The translations under genes were made by a program, and so were the position numbers. The notes beneath the pieces are model-generated. The model saw nothing but the letters and a program-made list of their open reading frames with translations. It had not been told where the DNA came from and searched no databases. This document shows, in pieces, positions 35,023 to 39,785 of a stretch of DNA of 39,785 nucleotides. The DNA is from Anaerococcus sp. AGMB09787 (GTDB lineage: Bacteria > Bacillota > Clostridia > Tissierellales > Peptoniphilaceae), in NCBI RefSeq assembly GCF_022808955.1, contig NZ_JAKZEY010000013.1, positions 1-39,785 on the forward strand. Reading direction: 5' to 3'. Each line of letters begins with the position of its first letter. Within the stretch, counting starts at the first letter, position 1.

Positions 35023-35377
35023 GGGGATGACTTGGTATCGACGTGGTCAAGGAATCTTTAGTAGCAAGTCGTATGCTAAAACGTAAATTGGCAATTAAAT
35101 ATAAACGCAAACAATAACAGCGAAGCAAACTTCGCACTAGCTGCCTAATTTTAGGCAGCAATAAATATTAGGCTCGTCGCAAGCCTGATATTTGTTTCAT
35201 AAACCACGCGACAACTCTTGTATCTAAGCTTTGCCATACAAGTAGAAAAATGAAGCTAGCCTAGGAACTTTTTGTGAGTTTTTTACTACCTAAGCGAAAA
35301 CGCAAAACTTACTAAGCTTGTAGATGCTATTGGGGAATTTTCTGCGGACAAGGGTTCGAACCCCTTCATCTCCACCA
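35023..35377 (+). ncRNA. ssrA: Transfer-messenger RNA (tmRNA)
   Basis: tmRNA frees stalled ribosomes and tags the unfinished protein for proteolysis. The 5' end GGGGATG pairs with the 3' CATCTCC to form the tRNA-like acceptor stem, followed by ACCA, with CCA encoded at 35375-35377. The 3' T arm GGGTTCGAACCCC and the 5' GACTTGGTATCGACG segment are typical. The internal tag frame starts at GCA 35107. Its 3' end is a common phage integration site, and prophage genes begin after it. Confidence 0.96.
35107..35148 (+). other. tmRNA proteolysis-tag reading frame
   Basis: The resume codon is GCA. The encoded tag is ANNNSEANFALAA followed by TAA (the resume Ala is counted in). The ALAA end is the usual ClpXP recognition tail. 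No start codon is needed. Confidence 0.9.
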
Positions 35378-35543
35378 TATAATTTTTATACACTCATACA
35401 AGCTACTATAAGCTTATACAAGCCAACGATGAATTATAATTATTTATCTGTTTGTATAATAGAAACTGTTAACTACTAGTAACACATTAGTTTGTAGCTG
35501 ATTTGTAGCTAGTGATATTGAAGATAAGTTTGCTAAATTCAAT
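35378..35543. other. Gene-free spacer after tmRNA, presumed attachment region
   Basis: AT-rich DNA with no plausible gene. It has short repeats: TTTGTAGCT at 35491-35499 and 35502-35510 (11-base period), and ATACAAGC twice near 35396 and 35416. Such small repeats can be integrase arm sites next to an att core in the tmRNA 3' end, but nothing here proves it. Confidence 0.35.
35531..35539 (+). promoter_or_regulatory. Extended -10 promoter of the 35544 RNA
   Basis: TGCTAAATT is an extended -10 element (TG at 35531-35532, hexamer TAAATT at 35534-35539). It predicts a start at 35544-35546, exactly at the first paired base of the RNA. No clear -35. Confidence 0.5.
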
Positions 35544-35701
35544 GGGGCTCTTGCAAAACTATGAACAATCATAGTCCCATCGTTATAAGGTTCTCCTAGA
35601 CAATTGGAAGCAAGCCTGCCGGCTCAAGGAGGCCAAATTGTCGTGGAGGTTCTGCTAACGATTTTGTGACGATTTATTCATTACGCAACAGCCCCTTTTT
35701 T
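35544..35701 (+). ncRNA. Highly structured RNA of unknown family, with terminator
   Basis: About 158 nt. GGGGCTCTTGC (35544-35554) pairs with GCAACAGCCCC (35685-35695; one mismatch), followed by six T, so the closing stem doubles as terminator. Inside are a hairpin ACTATGA-ACAA-TCATAGT (35558-35575) and an arm built from ATCGTTA/TAACGAT (35579-35585 with 35656-35662), CTCC/GGAG and GACAATTGG/CCAAATTGTC with a bulged A, ending in a small AGCC/GGCT hairpin. There is no ORF. The nested perfect stems cannot be chance. I do not recognise the family. It is not tRNA, SRP RNA, RNase P or a known riboswitch. No reverse transcriptase is nearby, so retron RNA is unlikely. Confidence 0.75.
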
Positions 35702-35864
35702 CAAAACATGTATATTTTTATTTTAGCAAGACAATAAAGGTAGTAATACAATCTTACCTTATTTATAAACGTTGAAATATAAATAATCGTTCATATTTTG
35801 AGTTCTAAGCGTTTTAAAATCTTTAAAAGTATAAAAGTATGCCTAAATATCACTTGTACTCACA
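35702..35864. other. Gene-free AT-rich stretch
   Basis: Between the structured RNA and the holin terminator I see no gene, strong repeat or promoter. Confidence 0.5.
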
Positions 35865-35897
35865 AGAAAACCTGCCCAGCATTAGGACAAGCCTTAT
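35863..35897 (-). terminator. Terminator after the holin gene
   Basis: On the minus strand AAGGCTTGTCC pairs over 11 bp, with several G-T pairs, with GGGCAGGTTTT around TAATGCT, followed by TTTTCTT. It follows the holin stop at 35905. Confidence 0.6.
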
Positions 35898-35904
35898 TAG
35901 CTAT

Positions 35905-36282
35905 TTACTTTTTGCTCTCCCACACCTTAGACTCAATCGCTTGATTCAAAAACTTATCAGCATTGGCAAATTCTTCATCTAATATCTTTCTTGTTTCCTC
36001 ATCTAGCATATCCACCACAGCCTTTTTAGATGCATTAAAAGCCTCTTCTGCTTCATCTAAGCCAAATGAACCCATATCTTTTAAGTCTTTTACAAAGGTT
36101 TGGTTGGTTGTATTTACAGCTAAGGTTACTAGCTCTAAAGCTTTTTCAATAGCCTTCCTTGCATTAGCATTCTTAACATTCTTCTCTACATAAGTTTTTA
36201 CATATTCAGCTATAAAGCCAATTAAGCCAACTAGGGCTAAGCTGACTAGTGTTAGTATTATATTATTTATTACATCTGCCAT
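35905..36282 (-). CDS. Phage holin, LLH family
   Basis: A 125-aa protein with one N-terminal membrane helix (about 6-28: ILTLVSLALVGLIGFIAEYV) and a long charged, helical C-terminal region. This matches the LL-H holin family (Phage_holin_6_1) from Gram-positive phages, which makes the membrane holes that let the endolysin out. The start was set to ATG 36282, with GGAGG just upstream; the ATG four codons earlier overlaps that site. It is the last gene of the lysis module, close to tmRNA. Confidence 0.82.
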   Translation of the reverse strand: MADVINNIILTLVSLALVGLIGFIAEYVKTYVEKNVKNANARKAIEKALELVTLAVNTTNQTFVKDLKDMGSFGLDEAEEAFNASKKAVVDMLDEETRKILDEEFANADKFLNQAIESKVWESKK

Positions 36283-36304
36283 AATATCCTCCATTTTATT
36301 GAAC

Positions 36305-36334
36305 CAAAAAAGCGACTATCATATGATAATCGCT
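36305..36334 (-). terminator. Terminator of the hicAB unit
   Basis: On the minus strand AGCGATTATCA and TGATAGTCGCT form an 11-bp stem with two internal mismatches and a two-base loop, followed by six T. It follows the hicB stop by 15 bases. Confidence 0.88.
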
Positions 36335-36348
36335 TGTTGTTCTTTATA

Positions 36349-36765
36349 TTAATCTATATCAAATTCTTTTTCCAAAGCTTCCGTTAATACTTTGGAAAAA
36401 TTAATATTCATATTTTTTCCCATTTCATTTAAATAAGATGGTATGGTAACATTCTTTTTAACCGTCTTTTTATCAACCTTTTTCACATAATCAACTATAT
36501 CTAAGCCAACCAAGGTTACAAATGATTCTTCTTTTATAGCATACTCATCATCTTCAATTACTATATCCTCTACATTTGAGGACTTAGGAAATTCCTTATT
36601 TTCAACATAGTAGTCATATAAAACACAACCTAGCCAATCTTGTGCCATATAAAAAGCATCTTGTTGATTATCTCCACAAGTAGCTCCCCCATCAAAGTCA
36701 GGGAAGACAACAGTATAGCCAGATTCTTTATCTTTATAAAATATAGCTGGATAAACTACGTACAT
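36349..36765 (-). CDS. hicB: HicB antitoxin
   Basis: A 138-aa type II antitoxin. The N-terminal HicB fold (about 1-70) has the typical YPAIFYKD...GYTVVFPDFDG...ATCGDN segment, a degenerate RNase-H-like domain that blocks HicA. The C-terminus (about 105-138) is a ribbon-helix-helix or HTH-like DNA-binding region (KKNVTIPSYLNEMGKNM) that would bind the operator in front of hicA. It is encoded after the toxin, as usual for HicAB. Its ribosome binding site, AGGGGG, lies in a hairpin with the end of hicA (see findings). Confidence 0.88.
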   Translation of the reverse strand: MYVVYPAIFYKDKESGYTVVFPDFDGGATCGDNQQDAFYMAQDWLGCVLYDYYVENKEFPKSSNVEDIVIEDDEYAIKEESFVTLVGLDIVDYVKKVDKKTVKKNVTIPSYLNEMGKNMNINFSKVLTEALEKEFDID

Positions 36766-36770
36766 AATAA

Positions 36771-36796
36771 CCCCCTTGTATGTAAGTAAGGAGGGG
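36771..36796 (-). promoter_or_regulatory. Hairpin hiding the hicB ribosome binding site
   Basis: On the minus strand CCCCTCCTT, right after the hicA stop, can pair with AAGGGGG directly before the hicB ATG (7 bp, one bulged T, loop ACTTACATAC). The second arm is the hicB Shine-Dalgarno sequence. Ribosomes ending at hicA could open it, coupling antitoxin to toxin translation. Confidence 0.55.
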
Positions 36797-36797
36797 A

Positions 36798-36989
36798 CTA
36801 TTTAAGTCCCGCTTCTTTCAGAATTTTTTGTTCCGTCCCTTTCTTTAAATCTTTAGAATGGAATGGAACTTCTGTAGCCTTACCGGTTTTAAAATTCTTA
36901 AACTTCCTATGGGAACCCTTACCGCCTTTAATTTCTACAAAGCCGTTGTTCTTTAGAAGCTTAATCATTTCTTTCGAGCTCATCGGCAT
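36798..36989 (-). CDS. hicA: HicA toxin (mRNA interferase)
   Basis: A 63-aa double-stranded RNA-binding-fold toxin that cuts mRNA and tmRNA. The HicA motifs are SSKEMIKLLKNNGF at the N-terminus, GGKGSHRKF with the catalytic His in the middle and VPFHSKDLKKGTEQKILKEAGL at the end. Start: ATG 36989, after AAGGAGG. A longer frame to 37037 begins at a TTG inside the -35 box and is wrong. It is the first gene of the pair; toxin before antitoxin is the usual HicAB order. Confidence 0.9.
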   Translation of the reverse strand: MPMSSKEMIKLLKNNGFVEIKGGKGSHRKFKNFKTGKATEVPFHSKDLKKGTEQKILKEAGLK

Positions 36990-37008
36990 GTTTTCCTCCT
37001 TACATTTT

Positions 37009-37037
37009 AAGTATACTCCTTTATGCGTATACTTCAA
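37009..37037 (-). promoter_or_regulatory. hicAB promoter embedded in an inverted-repeat operator
   Basis: On the minus strand TTGAAG (37032-37037) and TATACT (37010-37015) with a 16-base spacer. An 8-bp perfect inverted repeat, AAGTATAC (37027-37034 read on minus) and GTATACTT (37009-37016), covers both boxes. Binding of HicB there would hide the promoter, a standard autoregulation layout. Confidence 0.75.
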
Positions 37038-37104
37038 GTTATTATTATTTTTTTTATATCATACATAAAATTTCTACATCGTTTTTACACCGTATTTGTT
37101 TCCC

Positions 37105-37833
37105 CTAAAAATCAATCCATTGATCACTTGGAGTAGCCAAAGACCTATAAGCCACGTAGCGTCTAGCTCCACTATATGAGATATAGGAAATCCACCTGTA
37201 GCCATCTCCCTCATATACGCTATCATAGTTGATTGTTTGTTGTGGTCTATATTGAGCCACTATAGGTGCAGAAGTAGATGGTTCACTCCTCACATTACAT
37301 ACAGCCATAGTTACTCCGTGCCAGTTTTCATTTTTAATCTTTCTAGCCTTGTTACTAGTAGACTTAGGTTTACTTGTAGTAGTCTTTCTTCCCCCATACC
37401 TAGGTCTAAAACATCTCTCGTTCCATGACCTATTCATATCAAGGAAGTAGTCCACATAAGATGTGCGGTCATTGTAGGATATACCATTGTTTGAGTAATT
37501 GCAATGGACAATTCCATCTTTCTTATAAAACATTCCTGTATGTCCCGCTGCTCCTAGGGAAGTACCTTCACCTCCACGGATAAAGATATCGCCCGCTTGA
37601 ACATCCCTGTAGGAATAGACTTCATCAAGGTACTTGCCATTCATAGCGAACAAATCTTCAGTATTACCTATCCTTATATTGCTTGGCAAGACCCCTCCAG
37701 CTATTAGTGCATAGTGAACAGCAGATGAGCAATCATAATCAGGATTGCCATACCTATTTACCATTGAATAATGATGTTTCCCCTTGCTTCTGTGCCTATC
37801 GTCAAACCATTTAATTGCTTCCTTTACTCCCAT
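37105..37833 (-). CDS. Phage endolysin, NlpC/P60-like amidohydrolase with SH3b
   Basis: A 242-aa lysin. The N-terminal catalytic domain (about 1-150) is Amidase_5/CHAP-like: DCSSAVHYAL holds the catalytic Cys near residue 35, and GHTGMF the His near 98. A Ser/Thr/Lys-rich linker follows, then an SH3b wall-binding domain (about 165-242; VCNVRSEPS start, WISYIS and RRYVAYR). It cuts host peptidoglycan at the end of the lytic cycle. ATG follows AAGGAGGA. It is upstream of hicAB and holin in the lysis module. No signal peptide, fitting a holin-dependent lysin. Confidence 0.88.
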   Translation of the reverse strand: MGVKEAIKWFDDRHRSKGKHHYSMVNRYGNPDYDCSSAVHYALIAGGVLPSNIRIGNTEDLFAMNGKYLDEVYSYRDVQAGDIFIRGGEGTSLGAAGHTGMFYKKDGIVHCNYSNNGISYNDRTSYVDYFLDMNRSWNERCFRPRYGGRKTTTSKPKSTSNKARKIKNENWHGVTMAVCNVRSEPSTSAPIVAQYRPQQTINYDSVYEGDGYRWISYISYSGARRYVAYRSLATPSDQWIDF

Positions 37834-37855
37834 AACTTCCTCCTTAAATTTATAT

Positions 37856-37880
37856 AAAAAAAGACAGGTAATATCCTGCC
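37856..37880 (-). terminator. Terminator before the endolysin gene
   Basis: On the minus strand GGCAGG and CCTGTC (one G-T pair) form a 6-bp stem around ATATTA, followed by seven T. It would end a transcript from the minus-strand promoter at 38010. Confidence 0.75.
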
Positions 37881-37894
37881 TATAGTTCTTTATG

Positions 37895-37903
37895 TGATAT
37901 AAT
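37895..37903 (+). promoter_or_regulatory. Plus-strand extended -10 promoter of the cassette
   Basis: TGATATAAT, with start expected near 37910. The leader then folds CTCCT/AGGAG (loop GTAA), which covers the Shine-Dalgarno of the small ORF. Confidence 0.55.
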
Positions 37904-37934
37904 ATATTTGTCTCCTGTAAAGGAGGTGATTTTT

Positions 37935-37964
37935 ATGGAGATAGCAATCTTTCTTTTTCCTTGA
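37935..37964 (+). CDS. Small hydrophobic ORF (toxin-like or decayed toxin)
   Basis: A 9-codon ORF, MEIAIFLFP, behind a perfect AAAGGAGGTGAT ribosome binding site at ideal spacing. The start and leader style (SD hairpin, MEI-hydrophobic start) recalls type I toxins of Gram-positive phages, which usually have about 30 residues and a basic end. Here a TGA stops it early; no K/R-rich tail follows in this frame. It may be a decayed toxin, or a leader peptide. Confidence 0.4.
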   Translation: MEIAIFLFP

Positions 37965-38009
37965 TGGTTGGGTCAAGGGCTTTTGCTAAGAGGTTGCTTC
38001 TCTACTAAA

Positions 38010-38018
38010 ATTATATCA
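38010..38018 (-). promoter_or_regulatory. Minus-strand extended -10 promoter of the cassette
   Basis: TGATATAAT read on the minus strand, with start expected near 38003, identical to the plus-strand promoter at the other end and facing it. Confidence 0.5.
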
Positions 38019-38047
38019 CATAGTAATTTTTTTACAAGTTATTTACA

Positions 38048-38082
38048 GGACTAGCCTATAAGCTAGCCCCTAATCTTTTTTT
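38048..38082 (+). terminator. Possible plus-strand terminator of the cassette
   Basis: GGACTAGC and GCTAGCCC pair (7 of 8) around CTATAA, then TAATC and seven T. The five bases before the T run weaken it. It overlaps the stop of the 59-aa minus-strand gene. Confidence 0.45.
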
Positions 38083-38249
38083 AATGTATTTCTTAAATCC
38101 TTTATATCTTCTTTTACTTCAACGACAAAACCAGGGACTAGTTTATTTAGCTCATCAAACCTATCTTGATTAACCGTAAACTCGTCCCCCTCGTGCCTAT
38201 ACACATCTTCTCTAGTATCAAAGAATTGCCTAGTAGTTTTTACCTTCAT
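38070..38249 (-). CDS. Small phage protein downstream of capsid, 59 aa
   Basis: Starts MKVKTTRQFFD and ends NTLKKD. It is a charged, soluble small protein of the type often found right after phage capsid genes, with no recognised domain. The ATG has GGAGGAG at good spacing and starts 10 bases after the capsid stop, so it is translated with it. The function is unknown; a head or connector role is suggested only by place. Confidence 0.75.
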   Translation of the reverse strand: MKVKTTRQFFDTREDVYRHEGDEFTVNQDRFDELNKLVPGFVVEVKEDIKDLRNTLKKD

Positions 38250-38259
38250 TTACTCCTCC

Positions 38260-39123
38260 TTAGGCTGCTATTGTTGCCTTAATGATTACTGCCTTATTTT
38301 CATCTGGTATATACTTAGCTAGTTTTCCAGCTCCTTGGATAGCTACACCATTGTAGTCTGGGCTATCGATTAGTCTGTATACTTCTAGTCCTAGACCAAC
38401 TACACCAACGTTATCAGGTACAAAGATAGCACATACATTTTCGCTGAAATACTCATCAGGTAACTCTCTTAAGACAAATCCTTTAAATTTACTTACTGTA
38501 TGCTCTCCTATATTCGCAGCGGTAATTTTAGATGTAGTTGTTAGCTTAGATTCAACCAAAATATTATAAACATCAGCAGTTACATAAGCTGTCCATGCAA
38601 TACCTGTAGAAACTTTTTTGTTTACAAATTCTTTGCGGGCTTCAAAGAATAATTTGCTAATAGCTTCCTCTGTAAGGCTAGTTGTAAGCTCTTTACCCGC
38701 ATTTTCATTTAGGGCATCAGCCATATATTTATTGAGGTATTCAACCCATTTTCTTGCGTGAAGTCCTGCTCTTTCAGCAATTATTTGTTGATAGTTGTCA
38801 TTAACTGTAAATCTATCAATACCTTCATGGATTGCGATAGGATTATCATATTTTACAGTCTTATCTATAGATTTAATCTCTTGTCTTTCTCCAAATCTTG
38901 AAGAATTTCCAGTACCAGATCCAAAAGCTACATTCTCTCCAGTATCATAATCTTGGATAACCACATTGGTTGGTGAAACCTTTAACTCTAAAAAGTTCTC
39001 ATTATATTCAGCATCGGCTGCTGTTTGTAGTCCACCACCAAAGGTGTTAAAAAAGTGTTGTTGAGTTGTAAAAATATCTGCTACCATTTTTGCATAATTT
39101 TTAGTATAAATTTTTGTTGCCAT
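38260..39123 (-). CDS. Phage major capsid protein
   Basis: A 287-aa protein of the HK97-like capsid type seen in Firmicute siphophages. It has an N-terminal segment MATKIYTKNYAKMVADIF, an extended loop region (GENVAFGSGTGNSSRFGE, about 62-79), and a C-terminal stretch with GVAIQGAGKLAKYIP typical of these capsid proteins. It lies directly after the scaffold gene (11 bases), the classical scaffold-capsid order. ATG follows AAAGGAG. No cleavage site could be assigned; a separate scaffold makes a protease less needed. Confidence 0.85.
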   Translation of the reverse strand: MATKIYTKNYAKMVADIFTTQQHFFNTFGGGLQTAADAEYNENFLELKVSPTNVVIQDYDTGENVAFGSGTGNSSRFGERQEIKSIDKTVKYDNPIAIHEGIDRFTVNDNYQQIIAERAGLHARKWVEYLNKYMADALNENAGKELTTSLTEEAISKLFFEARKEFVNKKVSTGIAWTAYVTADVYNILVESKLTTTSKITAANIGEHTVSKFKGFVLRELPDEYFSENVCAIFVPDNVGVVGLGLEVYRLIDSPDYNGVAIQGAGKLAKYIPDENKAVIIKATIAA

Positions 39124-39134
39124 TATTATCTCCT

Positions 39135-39716
39135 TTATTTGTATTTATTAGTTGCCATGCTCCAGAGTCCTACTTCTGGGTCTTTAGGCTCGTTACCAGC
39201 AGGAGGAGTTGACCCCTTGGTCTTTTCCTTTACTGCTTCTTGTAACTTCTCATCAAAAGTCTTTTTAAACTCTTCAACATTCTTCTTAGTATCTTCTAAG
39301 TCCTTGCCCATTAAGAATTGCTTAAAGCTTTGGTTTATCCCTTGCTCGCTTAGTAAGTCAGATGTGTCATTGCTTAACTGCATAAGCCTTATAGTTTCCT
39401 TTGCATCAGCAAGTTCCTTATCTTTCTTTTCCCTTTCCTCAGCTTCTTTTTCAGCCTGAGTTAGCTTCGCTTGCCTTTTCTCTTCTTCCAATTGCTCTTC
39501 AAACTGTTTGGTTAGCTTCTCCTCTTGTCTTTTTAGCCTTTTATCAAACATGTTATTCAATTCTTCTTGGGTTATCTTTAGATATTCTTTTTCTTCTTGT
39601 CCGTTCTTATCATCACCAGAATTAGTAGGGTCTGTACCTTGTTCTTGACTTGCGTTGTCTGTGCTTTCCTCCGCTAGTCTTTGCAAATCAATATCGCTTA
39701 AAAATAAGTTTTTCAT
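39135..39716 (-). CDS. Phage capsid scaffold protein (DUF4355-like)
   Basis: A 193-aa protein with an acidic N-terminus, a long coiled coil (about 45-110; repeated KRLKRQEEKLTKQFEEQ-like heptads) and a C-terminal segment with FDEKLQEAVKEKTKG. This is the DUF4355 scaffold type found before capsid genes. It guides procapsid assembly and leaves the mature head. ATG follows GGGAGG. Confidence 0.85.
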   Translation of the reverse strand: MKNLFLSDIDLQRLAEESTDNASQEQGTDPTNSGDDKNGQEEKEYLKITQEELNNMFDKRLKRQEEKLTKQFEEQLEEEKRQAKLTQAEKEAEEREKKDKELADAKETIRLMQLSNDTSDLLSEQGINQSFKQFLMGKDLEDTKKNVEEFKKTFDEKLQEAVKEKTKGSTPPAGNEPKDPEVGLWSMATNKYK

Positions 39717-39728
39717 ATTCCCTCCCGT

Positions 39729-39785
39729 TTAAAGTCCGTATGACTCTATATTCCACACTTCTTTAACGTCGAGTGAGTCAAAGAC
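39729..39785 (-). CDS. C-terminal end of an upstream phage gene (partial)
   Basis: Only the last 18 codons are in the window, ending WNIESYGL then TAA, 12 bases before the scaffold start. By usual phage order it could be a portal or minor head protein, but so short a stretch cannot decide it. Confidence 0.55.
   Translation of the reverse strand, partial: VFDSLDVKEVWNIESYGL

Larger units (their letters stand above)
37856..38004 (-). ncRNA. Candidate antisense RNA over the small ORF
   Basis: A minus-strand transcript of about 140 nt is predicted from the inward promoter at 38010-38018 (start about 38003) to the terminator at 37856-37880. It would be fully complementary to the plus-strand leader and small ORF. 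Sequence logic only. Confidence 0.4.
37891..38022. repeat. 13-bp perfect inverted repeat bounding a cassette
   Basis: TATGTGATATAAT (37891-37903) and ATTATATCACATA (38010-38022) are exact reverse complements, 106 bases apart. Each arm contains an extended -10 promoter TGATATAAT facing inward. Confidence 0.8.

Noticed and set aside
34979-35161. 60-aa minus-strand ORF across the tmRNA 5' half
   Set aside because: It lies antisense to a certain tmRNA gene and its promoter and has no ribosome binding site.
35544-35701. Retron, CRISPR-type or 6S identity for the structured RNA
   Set aside because: No reverse transcriptase or cas gene is near, there are no spaced repeats, and the mostly paired arms do not look like the open centre of 6S RNA.
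39055-39459. Plus-strand ORF of 134 aa over capsid and scaffold genes
   Set aside because: Antisense to two recognisable phage genes, with Ser/Leu-rich shadow composition.
1-39785. CRISPR array, insertion sequence, rRNA or tRNA gene
   Set aside because: No regularly spaced repeats, transposase frame, rRNA segment or cloverleaf other than the tRNA-like part of tmRNA was seen.

Overview
This window looks like a low-GC anaerobic Gram-positive chromosome of the Peptoniphilaceae type (Anaerococcus/Peptoniphilus-like). The genus is inferred from AT-rich codon use, strong AGGAGG ribosome binding sites, protein style and the tmRNA, not from a database search. Nearly everything is on the minus strand. 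The only clear plus-strand genes are nadK, the tmRNA and a candidate ncRNA, plus a tiny ORF inside the prophage.

Block 1 (1-9.6 kb, read right to left) holds a small P-loop ATPase, a conserved unknown gene, an RluD-type pseudouridine synthase, a ROK glucokinase, a WalR/WalK-like two-component system with a lipoprotein behind it, RdgB, a YfcE-type phosphoesterase, a small membrane protein, a HAD phosphatase and an orphan gene. Block 2 (9.6-14.7 kb) holds YitT, CvfB (which appears to start at AUU), a cytoplasmic PpiC foldase, a PepD-like M20 protein with its metal ligands lost, DUF1292 and a YhcC-type radical SAM protein. Block 3 (14.8-20.2 kb) holds YtxH and YtxG homologues behind a sigma-B-like promoter, a CcpA-like LacI regulator, HPr, enzyme I and a degenerate aminoglycoside-phosphotransferase-like protein. 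A 6S-like RNA candidate lies at 20.04-20.21 kb.

Block 4 (20.2-25.2 kb) holds RluA, NAD kinase, and an FHA protein / RodA-FtsW / class B PBP elongation set. Block 5 (25.3-34.9 kb) is a tight glycogen operon, glgC-glgD-glgA-glgP-like-pulA-pgm. Its phosphorylase homologue has lost the PLP lysine and is probably a pseudoenzyme. With glucokinase, HPr/EI and the CcpA-like regulator, the window is centred on sugar uptake, storage and their control.

At 35.02-35.38 kb is a complete tmRNA. Its 3' end is a common integration site, and everything beyond it (35.4-39.8 kb) looks like a prophage or remnant: a strongly structured 158-nt RNA with its own promoter and terminator, LLH-type holin, HicAB, endolysin, a cassette with two inverted facing promoters that resembles a type I toxin-antitoxin locus, a 59-aa phage protein, major capsid protein and scaffold. 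Tail and connector genes are absent between the capsid and lysis modules.

The items most worth following are the AUU-started cvfB, the catalytically dead GlgP inside the glg operon, the two other degenerate enzymes, the two ncRNA candidates, the perfect GTTTAA-14-GGGTAT promoter, and the inverted-promoter cassette.
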